Shown here in pieces: positions 35,651 to 44,557 of a stretch of DNA of 64,000 nucleotides. This DNA comes from Odoribacter sp. AF15-53 (GTDB lineage: Bacteria; Bacteroidota; Bacteroidia; Bacteroidales; Marinifilaceae), in the NCBI RefSeq assembly GCF_003479425.1, contig NZ_QUHC01000001.1, positions 1 to 64,000 on the forward strand, given 5' to 3'. The notes under the pieces are model-generated. The model saw nothing but the letters and a program-made list of their open reading frames with translations, searched no databases and was not told where the DNA came from. The stretch's first letter is position 1. Each line of letters begins with the position of its first letter. Both the position numbers and the translations under genes were made by a program.

Positions 35651-36344
35651 AGGCTTTTCGTTTTTCTTCCTCGAAACGTTCAATGGCGTATCGTAACATG
35701 GTACGGGGCATTTGTTTATAGCGGGGGATGAGATAGTCGGTCAGGACTTGTTCGTCTTCTTTTCCGATCTCCCGTAAAATCCAACCTACGGCCTTATGGA
35801 TCAGATCGTGGGGATGGTGTTGAAGAATGTCGGCTATTGCAAGAGCATCCTTAAATTCTCCCTGTTTAACGAAATGCATGCAGGATATCATGGCGATACG
35901 TTGTTTCCAAAGGTGATTTTCCCGAGCCCAGTCGTAAAGAATTTGTTTATCTTTATTGAAAAGCCAATGTCCCAGTATCTTGTAACAGCTTAGATCGACC
36001 AGATCCCAGTTGTTGATAGCGTCTACTTGACTTAGGTAAAAATTTACGCAAATCTCTCTGGAGGTGTTGTCCTTGTGTTTGGCATAGTAATAGGTCAGAG
36101 CCAGAAGTGCCGTCATGCGATATTCGTGCACGGGTGAGGCTAGTAGTTCCCGAAATGTGTCGAAATCCGAATCCGCATATTTCTTGGCGACGATTCGCAG
36201 GTTGGGAATAACAACTCCTATAAATTGGTCGCCTTCTCCGTATTCACCTTTTCCTGTTTTGAAAAAGCGAGGCAGAAAAACGGCCTTCTCCTCATCCCGG
36301 AATGTATTGATTTCATTTATAATTTCTTTCGTGCTCTTTTTCAT
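35613..36344 (-). CDS. DNA alkylation repair protein (AlkD-like)
   Basis: A 243-residue all-helical HEAT-like-repeat protein of the AlkC/AlkD glycosylase family, which removes N3/N7-alkylated purines without base flipping. Supporting segments: FFKTGKGEYGEGDQFIGVV near the N-terminus, EYRMTALLALTYYY, NNWDLVDLSCYKILG (Trp-Asp region lining the DNA cleft in AlkD), AVGWILREIGK and MLRYAIERFEE. The last residues (SMIADSTIL) and stop are encoded inside a dispersed intergenic repeat, so the C-terminus is a recent extension or replacement. Confidence 0.9.
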   Translation of the reverse strand: MKKSTKEIINEINTFRDEEKAVFLPRFFKTGKGEYGEGDQFIGVVIPNLRIVAKKYADSDFDTFRELLASPVHEYRMTALLALTYYYAKHKDNTSREICVNFYLSQVDAINNWDLVDLSCYKILGHWLFNKDKQILYDWARENHLWKQRIAMISCMHFVKQGEFKDALAIADILQHHPHDLIHKAVGWILREIGKEDEQVLTDYLIPRYKQMPRTMLRYAIERFEEEKRKAFLNSMIADSTIL

Positions 36345-36487
36345 CTTTCCCCCTGTTCATTAGTTCCCGGTGTAAAGGTAATTATTGTTAGTAAAAAAGT
36401 ACCCGTTGTTATTAAAAAATTCAATAAAAATGGGGGACGTATCTTTTTTAATTGTATTTTTACCACATAATCGTAAAATGTGGATTT

Positions 36488-37291
36488 ATGTCAAAAATAA
36501 TAGCTATCGCGAACCAAAAAGGAGGAGTGGGCAAGACGACTACGTCTGTGAATCTGGCTGCTAGCTTGGCTGTTCTGGAACAGAAGGTTTTGTTGGTCGA
36601 TGCAGATCCTCAGGGAAATGCGACAACGGGAGTGGGATATGATTTGAAAGAGTTAAAAGCGACTATATACGAATGTTTGGTGGACGGGTTGGAACCGAAG
36701 GAAGCCATCTTGAAAACCGACATCGAAAATATGTTTTTATTACCTTCCAATATAGATTTGGTGGGTGCCGAGCTGGAGATGTTGAATTTCGAGGAGAAGG
36801 AAAGCGTGATGGCAAAAATGTTGGCGAAAGTGAAAGATGAATATGATTATATATTGATCGATTGCTCGCCTTCGTTGGGTCTGTTGACAGTGAATTCTTT
36901 AGCTGCGGCTAATTCGGTGATGATTCCGGTACAGTGTCAGTACTTTGCATTGGAAGGGTTAGGTAAGTTGTTGAACACGATCAAGATTATTCAGAAACGT
37001 CTGAACACGGCTTTGGAAATCGAAGGATTCGTGTTGACCATGTACGATGGGCGTGTTCGTCTGTCTAATCAAGTGGTGGCCGAGGTGAGAAAGCATTTTG
37101 AAGAAATGGTTTTTGACACGTTGATTCAACAGAATGTGAAGTTGGCAGAGGCACCAAGTTATGGCCAACCGGTGATCCTTTACGATGCCGAGTGTCGCGG
37201 TTCCGTGAATTATTTGAGTCTGGCAAACGAATTGCTAGAGAAAAACCGCAAAACAATTGAAAATGAGAAAAGAGATTCGAAGATTCTATGA
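36488..37291 (+). CDS. parA: ParA/Soj chromosome-partitioning ATPase
   Basis: Deviant-Walker ATPase driving chromosome origin segregation with ParB. NQKGGVGKTTTSVNLAA lies at residues about 8-24, DADPQGNATTG near 40 and DYILIDCSPSLG near 122. I chose the ATG at 36488, which places the P-loop at the usual distance; the ORF start at 36452 adds 12 unlikely residues. First gene of parA-parB-DUF5683-mltD. The tail ENEKRDSKIL and stop come from a repeat element. No parS site was recognised by eye in the window. Confidence 0.95.
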   Translation: MSKIIAIANQKGGVGKTTTSVNLAASLAVLEQKVLLVDADPQGNATTGVGYDLKELKATIYECLVDGLEPKEAILKTDIENMFLLPSNIDLVGAELEMLNFEEKESVMAKMLAKVKDEYDYILIDCSPSLGLLTVNSLAAANSVMIPVQCQYFALEGLGKLLNTIKIIQKRLNTALEIEGFVLTMYDGRVRLSNQVVAEVRKHFEEMVFDTLIQQNVKLAEAPSYGQPVILYDAECRGSVNYLSLANELLEKNRKTIENEKRDSKIL

Positions 37292-37425
37292 TTGCCGATT
37301 CAACGATTCTGTGATTATAAAGGAAGAGAGAGGCGGGGGGAATCGCCTAATCGGAAATCACTAAATCTGAAATCTCCGGATTCTTCAATTTAAAATTTAA
37401 AATTTAAAATCTAAAATTGAAAGGG
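37260..37425. repeat. Intergenic repeat element between parA and parB
   Basis: Bases 37260-37343 are the reverse complement of 26281-26364 except for one substitution and one extra G. Then CCTAATCGGAAATCACTAAATC, and the tract CAATTTAAAATTTAAAATTT. It overlaps the last ten codons of parA and splits the parA-parB operon by 138 nt, so it may affect the ParA:ParB ratio through hairpin formation. Confidence 0.85.
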
Positions 37426-37429
37426 TTTT

Positions 37430-38323
37430 ATGGCGAAAAAGAGTGCATTAGGTAAGGGCTTGGGGGCTTTGTTGTCGGATGCGGCAGAGGAAGCGAAACC
37501 GAGAGGCGGGGCTTCGTCGGCATTGCAGGAAGAGTTGAAGTTGAGTGATATTCGTCCCAATCCAAACCAGCCGAGGACTGTTTTTGACGAAGAGGCATTA
37601 CAGGAGTTAGCGTCTTCTATCAAGGCTATCGGTATCGTGCAACCGATCACCGTAAGAGAAGTGGAGGACGGGAAGTACGAGATTGTTGCCGGGGAGCGTC
37701 GGTTCCGGGCTTCGAAGTTGGCCGGATTGGAAACGATACCCGCTTATATTCGTAAGGTGGAAGAAGAGTCTGTGCTGGAATTGGCATTGATTGAAAACAT
37801 CCAGCGGGAGGACTTGAATGCTATTGAGATTGCTATTTCGTACGAGCGGTTGATTGATGAGTGTAACCTCACGCAGGATGCGCTGAGCGAACGAGTGGGT
37901 AAGAAACGGACGACTATTTCCAATTATTTGCGATTGTTGCGCTTGCCAGCACCAATTCAGTTAGCGATCAAGGAACGGAAAATCAGTATGGGACATGCCC
38001 GTGCTATTATTAATATAGAAGATCAGGAAACTCAGTACATGGTTTTCGAACAGATCATGAAATACGATTTCTCGGTGCGGAAAGTAGAGGAGATTGTTCG
38101 CGAGTTGATGAAACCCGAGGAGATGAAAGTAAAGAAGGCCGAGCGAAAACGGCAACCTATTGGAGATTACATGGAATTACAGACTCATCTGTCCCGTTAT
38201 TTTGACACGAAGGTTGACTTGAAGCGTAACGAGAAAGGGCGGGGAAAGATCGTGATTGCATTTAAATCAGATAGCGAGCTGGAACGTATTGTGGAATTGC
38301 TGGATAAGATGGATAAGAAATAA
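37430..38323 (+). CDS. parB: ParB/Spo0J chromosome-partitioning protein
   Basis: CTP-dependent DNA clamp that loads at parS. Residues 1-15 (MAKKSALGKGLGALL) are the ParA-stimulating peptide. The N-terminal CTPase domain has NPNQPR and GERRFRAS. ENIQREDLNAIE leads into the helix-turn-helix region (LTQDALSERVGKKRTTISNYLRLLRLP), and the last ~60 residues form the dimerisation domain. Length of 297 residues is normal. Follows parA after a repeat element. Confidence 0.96.
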   Translation: MAKKSALGKGLGALLSDAAEEAKPRGGASSALQEELKLSDIRPNPNQPRTVFDEEALQELASSIKAIGIVQPITVREVEDGKYEIVAGERRFRASKLAGLETIPAYIRKVEEESVLELALIENIQREDLNAIEIAISYERLIDECNLTQDALSERVGKKRTTISNYLRLLRLPAPIQLAIKERKISMGHARAIINIEDQETQYMVFEQIMKYDFSVRKVEEIVRELMKPEEMKVKKAERKRQPIGDYMELQTHLSRYFDTKVDLKRNEKGRGKIVIAFKSDSELERIVELLDKMDKK

Positions 38324-38331
38324 ACTTTATA

Positions 38332-39051
38332 GTGAGCAGGATTTTAGAGAAAATAGTTTTGATTATCCCGGTTTTATTGTTTTGTACGGGAGTGACGGCA
38401 TCGGAATATCGTTCAGATTTCCCTACAATTATACGAGATACGCTGATTGCGACGGATTCTTTGACATTCACGGGAAAGGAAGAAGCGTTAGCCAAATCGG
38501 TGTTGAGGAAAAAGAATAAAAAACCTCATTCACCGCATCGGGCAACGATTATGGCCATGATCCTGCCGGGATCAGGACAGATTTATAACGGACAGTGGTG
38601 GAAATTGCCAATTTTGTATGGAGGGGTCGGGGCCACGGTTTACGGTTTGTCATGGAATATGAAATATTATAAGAAATACCGAACAGCTTTCGTGGATTAC
38701 ACGGGTTACTTGAATGATCTGGAGGCTAATCCGGACACTCCTTATCCGTCGAATGCAAGTTGGGATAAATTGATGTTGCCCGGTAAGACAGCAGAGAATT
38801 TTCAGCCGGAAATGCGGAAGCGTTTACAGGAACAGTTAAAGACTAAAAAAGATAATTATAAACGAAATCGTGACTTGTTGTATATTGTTTCGGGTGCTAT
38901 ATACGTGATTCAGATTATTGACGCCACGGTATTTGCCCACTTCTACGATTTCGAGATTAACGAAGATTTGTCACTTAATCTTCGTCCTTCAACCGGATTT
39001 ACGCCCGTGAGTGGCGGAACCGTGGGTTTGACATTAACTTTTAATTTTTAA
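38332..39051 (+). CDS. DUF5683 domain envelope protein
   Basis: A 239-residue exported protein. An N-terminal hydrophobic segment (about 8-23) looks like a signal peptide. The conserved MAMILPGSGQIYNGQWWKLPILYGG segment (about 72-96), which resembles TM2/SPOR-adjacent membrane proteins, and a C-terminal beta-rich end (GGTVGLTLTFNF) fit DUF5683. The start is GTG at 38332, 8 nt after the parB stop; no better start is seen. The parB-DUF5683-lytic transglycosylase order is typical of Bacteroidales. Function unknown; a cell-envelope role tied to division or segregation is inferred from context. Confidence 0.85.
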   Translation: MSRILEKIVLIIPVLLFCTGVTASEYRSDFPTIIRDTLIATDSLTFTGKEEALAKSVLRKKNKKPHSPHRATIMAMILPGSGQIYNGQWWKLPILYGGVGATVYGLSWNMKYYKKYRTAFVDYTGYLNDLEANPDTPYPSNASWDKLMLPGKTAENFQPEMRKRLQEQLKTKKDNYKRNRDLLYIVSGAIYVIQIIDATVFAHFYDFEINEDLSLNLRPSTGFTPVSGGTVGLTLTFNF

Positions 39052-39061
39052 AGGAAGAAGC

Positions 39062-40639
39062 ATGCGTTTTGTGTTTTTATGGTTATGTGTGATTTTATGT
39101 TCTAACATGGTATATGGGGAGAGTGATCGTGATTCTTTGAAAGTGAGAATTGGTGATCCTCGTTTAAATTTAGGAGCCCCGGTGTTGTTGACTGATTCTA
39201 TCCCTGGAGCGTTTATCGAACGGTTGGATGAGTTGTATAATAAATGGTACGTGACGAAGCTGGAAACTGGGAATTACGTGGATTCCGTGTATCTTACCGA
39301 AATGGTTACCGGACCGGCTGTGCCTGACTCTGTTTATTTAAATCGTTTGGATACCCTGAATTCGGCTATCAAGCTTTCGTATAATGATATCGTACGGAAT
39401 TATATCGAACTATACACCGTGAGACGACGTGCTCAGGTAGGGACAATGTTGGGGTTGAGTACTTATTATTTCCCCATATTTGAAGCGATTCTGGATCGGG
39501 AAGGTTTGCCGCAGGAGTTGAAATTCCTGCCCGTGATCGAGAGTGCCTTGAATCCCCGTGCATTTTCTCGTGCGGGGGCTTGCGGTCTTTGGCAATTTAT
39601 GTACGGGACAGGAAAGATGTACAAGTTGGAGATTAATTCTTTTATCGACGAACGTCGTGATCCGGTGAAATCCACTGAGGCTGCCGTTTGTTTTCTGAAA
39701 GATTTGTATAAGATATACGAGGATTGGATTTTGGTTATTGCGGCTTATAATTGTGGGCCGGGTAACGTGAATAAGGCTATCCGGCGTTCCGGAAGCAAGA
39801 AGAATTACTGGGATATTTATTTCCATTTACCCAAGGAAACCCGCGGTTATGTTCCGGCTTTTATTGCGGCCATGTATACGTTTAATTATCACAAGGAGCA
39901 TAATATTTATCCGTTGGAAAATGAGTTGCCGACGATGTGCGATACGATTATGATTTCGGATGCGTTGCATTTCGAGCAGATCGCCAAATTGATGGATATT
40001 TCCGTGGAACAAATCCGGGATTTGAACCCGCAATATCGCTCGGATATCGTGCCTGCCGGTTTTGGGAAGTGTTATGCCCTGCAAATGCCTTACAATCACG
40101 TGGGCGAGTTTATTGATAAGCAGGATACTATTTTTGCTTATAATCGGAATTATTATTTTAATGACAGTGATCGTACGGCCGACCCGAAGACTCGTTTCAA
40201 GAAATACGCTCATGCCCACGCAGCTCCGAGTAATAAAGCCAAGTTGGTTTACACGGTGAAGAGTGGGGATGTGATCGGGAAAATTGCGGAAAAGTTTAAC
40301 GTGCGCCTGTCGGATTTGAAATATTGGAATGGGATGACCAAGGATCGTATTAATATAGGTCAGAAGATCACGGTTTACGTGCCGCAAAATAAGGTAGATT
40401 ACTATCAGTCCAGGGTAAATGCCAAATATGCTGGTGTTGCGGCTAATGCAGAGGTGGAGACTGAACCTCTTGCCGAAGGCGAATTCCAGTATCACACGAT
40501 CAGAAGTGGAGAGAATCTTTGGACGATTGCTAAGAAATACCCGGGAGTGTCTAATCGTGATATCATGAAATGGAATGGATTGACGGATCGGACGGCAAAG
40601 AATTTGAAGCCGGGGCAGAAACTGAAAATCAAGATTTAA
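39062..40639 (+). CDS. mltD: LysM lytic murein transglycosylase D
   Basis: Exported peptidoglycan-cleaving enzyme (1,6-anhydro forming). Signal peptide about 1-19, family 1 SLT domain about 120-260 with catalytic Glu160 in LPVIESALNP, GACGLWQFM near 172-180 and AAYNCGPGNVNKAI. Two LysM domains follow at about 395-441 (YTVKSGDVIGKIAEKFNV) and 477-525 (HTIRSGENLWTIAKKYPG). Length and order match MltD. Tenth base after the DUF5683 stop; closes the par operon and ends at a strong terminator. Confidence 0.94.
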   Translation: MRFVFLWLCVILCSNMVYGESDRDSLKVRIGDPRLNLGAPVLLTDSIPGAFIERLDELYNKWYVTKLETGNYVDSVYLTEMVTGPAVPDSVYLNRLDTLNSAIKLSYNDIVRNYIELYTVRRRAQVGTMLGLSTYYFPIFEAILDREGLPQELKFLPVIESALNPRAFSRAGACGLWQFMYGTGKMYKLEINSFIDERRDPVKSTEAAVCFLKDLYKIYEDWILVIAAYNCGPGNVNKAIRRSGSKKNYWDIYFHLPKETRGYVPAFIAAMYTFNYHKEHNIYPLENELPTMCDTIMISDALHFEQIAKLMDISVEQIRDLNPQYRSDIVPAGFGKCYALQMPYNHVGEFIDKQDTIFAYNRNYYFNDSDRTADPKTRFKKYAHAHAAPSNKAKLVYTVKSGDVIGKIAEKFNVRLSDLKYWNGMTKDRINIGQKITVYVPQNKVDYYQSRVNAKYAGVAANAEVETEPLAEGEFQYHTIRSGENLWTIAKKYPGVSNRDIMKWNGLTDRTAKNLKPGQKLKIKI

Positions 40640-40643
40640 GTGG

Positions 40644-40670
40644 AAAAGTGAGATTAATTCTCACTTTTTT
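40644..40670 (+). terminator. Intrinsic terminator of the par operon
   Basis: Stem AAAAGTGAGA / TCTCACTTTT (perfect 10 bp), loop TTAAT, then T-run. It begins 5 nt after the mltD stop. The remaining 40671-40878 stretch is AT-rich and shows no gene. Confidence 0.92.
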
Positions 40671-40878
40671 AATATGGAACTTCTGCGAATTTTGGACGAT
40701 AAAATGTTCTAATGAGTATCGGTTTCGTAAATATGCCCCTAGATTGTGGATATGTTTGGTAAGGCGGTATGTTAAGTGTTGGAATAATTATTCCAATGGT
40801 ATCTATATGGTTTTATCTAAATTTATATTTGTTTTGATAAAATGCATCTATGTAGCATGACTTTTGAAATTTATGTCA

Positions 40879-40886
40879 TACCTTTG
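40879..40886 (+). promoter_or_regulatory. Candidate -7 box for the LruC lipoprotein gene
   Basis: TACCTTTG, perfect TAnnTTTG, 30 nt before the ATG at 40917. At the expected -33 position (40857-40859) the sequence is ATG rather than TTG. Confidence 0.55.
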
Positions 40887-40916
40887 TATAAATATTGGCG
40901 TGAAATTTGAATTGTT

Positions 40917-42950
40917 ATGAATACAGGTGTATGTAAAAAGCTGAAAATGCTGGGGAGTGTTGCTTGGGCAATAATTTTACTGGCGATGACAGGTTGCTCG
41001 AAGAAGGATGTTTATAGTCCGGAGGGGCCTGTGAATGATGGTCCCGTGTTTGACTTCTCGACAAGGGAGTCCTACACGTTGAATGTAAATTATGATGTCC
41101 CGGAGGGATATAAGGTGTATTTTGAGGTATACACGCAAGATCCGGAACTGTTGGATGCAGACGGACAAGTGGTAAAAAGAGATTTGAATCCCGTGGATGT
41201 GGGGTTTACGGATGAGAAAGGAAGTTATAGTCATAAGATTGTGGTACCTGCAACAGCACAGTATTTATACATTTATAGTCCTTATGCTGGAGTTCCCCGT
41301 GTATTGGTTGCCGAGATTCGTGATGGGGTTTTGTCCGAAACGATGTATCCCGATGAAGTTTCCGGGGCAAGGTCTTTACTTGCCCGTGCGGGGAATGAGG
41401 ATTATAAAGATGCTGTGTATAATGAAACGGGGGGATTACAACGTTTGGGATATTGGAAAAATACGAAAGGGGAGTATGCTCTAAATGGGGTAATTTACGA
41501 TCTTTACGGGCGTCCGGATTATGTGAAAATTGGGGACAATATCAAGGTTTCGAAAGATATATTGAATTTGATTAATCAAGCTGTACCGGAAGGAGGAGGT
41601 GTTAAACCGAATTTAATAAAGAATGGTAATATTCATGTAACTAAAAAAGCGAATATAGATCTTTTTCTGATTGATGAAAATACTTCTGCTAATAATACTT
41701 TGGCTTATTATTGTTACGAGACGGGCAATTCTCCAAAGAGCGTGGCGGATATAAAAGATATTATAATAGCATTCCCGAATTCTAAAGTATTGAAAAATCA
41801 TGGGCGTTATCCTAAAGGAAATAATGGCGCTTTACAGAGAGGGGAAGGCGTTCGGTTACATTATTGGAAAGATGGAATGGATATGGGTGAAGAGTTTCCT
41901 GAGGGTACATCTATTGGTTGGGTAATATATAATAATGGTTATGAATCTTGTGTGAATGGAAGTGGTGGAATAAATACTCAGAAAAAACATTTTTATTCGG
42001 ATAAAGTGCTGAATGGTGATAAAAGAGAACACGTGGCGTTGTTTAGAAGTGGGGATAAAGTATTATTTGGTTTTGAAGATTGGAATGGGGATTATGATTA
42101 TAATGATGTTGTATTTTATATTAAGTCGAATCCGATAGATGCGATTACTCCGGATATTCCTGATGTAAAACCGGAAGAACCGGATGATTCGGAGGTTGTG
42201 GCTAAGGTGACTTATCGGGGAATATTGACTTTTGAGGATATTTGGCCGTATCGGGGAGATTTTGATATGAATGATGTGGTTGTAAAATACGTGTCAACCG
42301 TTGGGTATAATCAGAAGAATGAGGTGATTCAGACAGAGGATGTCTATACGATCTTGTGGTCGGGGGCTGCTTATAATAATAGTTTTGCCTATCAATTGGA
42401 TGCCATGCGAAGTGAAGTCAATGTAACGTTTTCATCTTCTTTAGGTGGGGATGGAGGAGCTTTTGTTGATCAGACATTGGATAAGGCTACTATCCGGTTG
42501 GCTAATAAAGTGCTGGACTATGCAAATCAAGAAGAGAAGGGGTCTTTTACGGTTACGACTAAATATACAGGACGTAGAATTGCTAAAGATGACTTTACGT
42601 TACCTCCCTATAATCCTTTTATCACGACGACCTCTGATGATAAAGAGGTGCATTTGACGAATATGCGTCCGACTGAAAGGTTGGATCACGGGAATCTGGG
42701 ACACGGACATGATAAATCAGATCCGAATAAGAATCTTTATTATATCACGTACGATGAGGATGGACAACAAATGCCGTTCGCTATAAACCTTGTCTTTGAA
42801 AGTGATGAAGTTATGAATACTTTTATAGTACCATTCTGTGATCCTCTGAGGGAGAGTAAACGTATCGATATTTTTTATCCCTCTTTTTTGAATTGGGTGA
42901 AGACGAATGGTAAAGAAGATTCGGATTGGTATTTGCATCCTCGGAAATAA
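40917..42950 (+). CDS. LruC domain lipoprotein
   Basis: A 677-residue predicted surface or periplasmic lipoprotein. Lipoprotein signal ending MTGC (Cys 27); N-terminal beta-rich region with YTLNVNYDVPEGYKVYFEVY. Two Asp-rich, calcium-site-like motifs follow: EDWNGDYDYNDVVFYI (about 390-405) and DIWPYRGDFDMNDVVVKY (about 440-457). The second motif and the following beta region (HLTNMRPTERLDHG, PFAINLVFES) match the LruC domain named after a Leptospira outer-membrane lipoprotein. Codon use is visibly more AT-rich (notably about 41.6-42.1 kb) than the flanking genes, so recent acquisition is possible. Function unknown. Confidence 0.87.
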   Translation: MNTGVCKKLKMLGSVAWAIILLAMTGCSKKDVYSPEGPVNDGPVFDFSTRESYTLNVNYDVPEGYKVYFEVYTQDPELLDADGQVVKRDLNPVDVGFTDEKGSYSHKIVVPATAQYLYIYSPYAGVPRVLVAEIRDGVLSETMYPDEVSGARSLLARAGNEDYKDAVYNETGGLQRLGYWKNTKGEYALNGVIYDLYGRPDYVKIGDNIKVSKDILNLINQAVPEGGGVKPNLIKNGNIHVTKKANIDLFLIDENTSANNTLAYYCYETGNSPKSVADIKDIIIAFPNSKVLKNHGRYPKGNNGALQRGEGVRLHYWKDGMDMGEEFPEGTSIGWVIYNNGYESCVNGSGGINTQKKHFYSDKVLNGDKREHVALFRSGDKVLFGFEDWNGDYDYNDVVFYIKSNPIDAITPDIPDVKPEEPDDSEVVAKVTYRGILTFEDIWPYRGDFDMNDVVVKYVSTVGYNQKNEVIQTEDVYTILWSGAAYNNSFAYQLDAMRSEVNVTFSSSLGGDGGAFVDQTLDKATIRLANKVLDYANQEEKGSFTVTTKYTGRRIAKDDFTLPPYNPFITTTSDDKEVHLTNMRPTERLDHGNLGHGHDKSDPNKNLYYITYDEDGQQMPFAINLVFESDEVMNTFIVPFCDPLRESKRIDIFYPSFLNWVKTNGKEDSDWYLHPRK

Positions 42951-42984
42951 GTGAAGTTATTTCACGGATAGATATTTTTAACGA

Positions 42985-43020
42985 ATAAAAAAACGAGACC
43001 CTCTGGGATCTCGTTTTTTT
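42985..43020. terminator. Bidirectional terminator, LruC gene / rlmD
   Basis: AAAAAAACGAGA-CCC and GGG-A-TCTCGTTTTTTT pair around a TCT loop with one bulged A; A- and T-runs flank it on both sides. It separates the convergent genes. Confidence 0.9.
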
Positions 43021-43033
43021 ATGTCAGGAATTT

Positions 43034-44443
43034 CTATTTTTTTCTGTGTTGCAACAGGACGATGTTTTCCACGTGATGCGTGTGAGGGAACATATCTACG
43101 GCTTGAACAGCCATGACTTGGTAGTCGGTGTCCATGATGCTCAAGTCCCGGGCCTGAGTAGCGGAGTTGCAACTTACGTACACAATGCGGTTGGGAGCGG
43201 CTTTTAGGATGGTGTCAACGACATCTTTATGCATTCCGGCACGTGGGGGATCGGTGATGATTACATCCGGGTGGCCGTGATGTCGGATGAATTCTTCGTT
43301 CAGGACGTCTTTCATGTCTCCGGCATAAAATAACGTGTTGTCGATCCCGTTCAGGGCGGAATTGACTTTGGCATCTTCGATCGCTTCCGGCACGTATTCG
43401 ATACCGATGACTTTTTGAGCGTTGCGAGCCACGAAATTTGCGATGGTTCCCGTTCCCGTGTAGAGATCATACACGATCTCTTTCCCCGTGAGTCCAGCCA
43501 GTTCTCTCGTTTTAGAATACAAGTTATAGGCTTGTTCGGAGTTGGTCTGGTAGAAAGATTTAGGTCCGATCTTGAATTTTAAATCTTCCATTTGCTCGAA
43601 AATGTGATCGTTTCCGTGAAAGCAGATGACTTCCTGATCGGTGATGGTGTCGTTCATTTTTTCGTTGATAACATACATCAGAGAGGTGATTTCTGGGAAG
43701 CGTTGCACGAGGGCATGTAATAGTCCTTCTCTTGCTTCCCGGTTTTCCTCGCCGAACGTGACGATAACCATGACTTCTCCTGTGGAAGAGGTGCGAATGA
43801 TCAGGGTGCGTAAGAATCCGGCTTGTTCCCGGATATCGTAAAAGCTTAATTCATGGACGATCGCGTAATCCCGGATAAAATTGCGAACGGCATTGGAGGG
43901 TTCTGCCTGCAAGTAACATTTCTCGATGTCAATGACTTTGTCGAATAGTCCCGGAACATGGAATCCCACGGCGGGTGTTCTGTTTATGTCTTGTCCTTCC
44001 GCAATCTCTTCCCGGGTAAGAAAGCGTTTGTTACAGAAGGTATATTCGAGTTTATTCCTGTAATAGGTAGTCTTGGGAGAACCGATGATCGGGGCAACGT
44101 TTTGTAGTTCTACTTTCCCGATTCTTTGCAGGTTGTCGACGACTTCCTGTTGCTTGAATTCAGTTTGCAGTTGATAGGGCAGGTTTTGCCATTTGCATCC
44201 GCCGCACACTCCGAAATGGGTACAGAAGGGTTCTGTTCGGATATCAGAATACTTACGTACGTTGACGATAAAACCTTCCAAGAAGCTTTTACGTTTTCGG
44301 GTGACTTGCACATCGACAATGTCACCGGGGACGGTGTTGGGTACGAATAGAACCTTTTCGTCCACGTAAGCGATCGATTTTCCTTCGGCTGCTATTTTTT
44401 TGATTTCAATGTTTTCTAACAAGGGCTTTTTACCACGAGACAT
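43034..44443 (-). CDS. rlmD: 23S rRNA (uracil-5-)-methyltransferase, RlmD-like
   Basis: A 469-residue TrmA/RumA-family SAM-dependent enzyme. N-terminal TRAM domain (about 10-65, VDVQVTRKRKSFLEGFIVNV), [4Fe-4S] ligands C74, C80, C83 plus a later Cys (near 174 in DIEKCYLQAE), SAM-binding VYDLYTGTGTIANFVA, and the catalytic Cys in IVYVSCNSATQARDL. Iron-sulfur ligands and the TRAM domain favour RlmD/RumA type (U1939) over TrmA, though Bacteroidota paralogues may modify other uracils. Downstream of the sirtuin gene on the same strand, with a repeat between. Confidence 0.9.
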   Translation of the reverse strand: MSRGKKPLLENIEIKKIAAEGKSIAYVDEKVLFVPNTVPGDIVDVQVTRKRKSFLEGFIVNVRKYSDIRTEPFCTHFGVCGGCKWQNLPYQLQTEFKQQEVVDNLQRIGKVELQNVAPIIGSPKTTYYRNKLEYTFCNKRFLTREEIAEGQDINRTPAVGFHVPGLFDKVIDIEKCYLQAEPSNAVRNFIRDYAIVHELSFYDIREQAGFLRTLIIRTSSTGEVMVIVTFGEENREAREGLLHALVQRFPEITSLMYVINEKMNDTITDQEVICFHGNDHIFEQMEDLKFKIGPKSFYQTNSEQAYNLYSKTRELAGLTGKEIVYDLYTGTGTIANFVARNAQKVIGIEYVPEAIEDAKVNSALNGIDNTLFYAGDMKDVLNEEFIRHHGHPDVIITDPPRAGMHKDVVDTILKAAPNRIVYVSCNSATQARDLSIMDTDYQVMAVQAVDMFPHTHHVENIVLLQHRKK

Positions 44444-44444
44444 A

Positions 44445-44557
44445 AATTAATTTTAGATTTTAGATTTATGATTTTAGATCTGATCTGTTAAGTGATTTCA
44501 TGATTTCCGATTAGGAGATTTAGAATCACAGAATCGTTTAATCGGAAATCACTGAAT
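44445..44557. repeat. Intergenic repeat element between rlmD and sirtuin genes
   Basis: (TTTTAGATTTTAGATTT) tract, then TGATTTCCGATT at 44501-44512, pairing perfectly with AATCGGAAATCA at 44540-44551. AATCACAGAATCGTTTAATC lies between. Same family as the 35.6 kb copy. Confidence 0.82.

Noticed and set aside
36345..38331. Search for a parS site near parAB
   Set aside because: I looked for TGTTTCACGTGAAACA-like palindromes; several CACGTG hexamers occur in genes but none with matching flanks, so no parS is called.
39827..40495. 222-residue open frame antisense to mltD
   Set aside because: Covers the LysM region of mltD in reverse; no family features.
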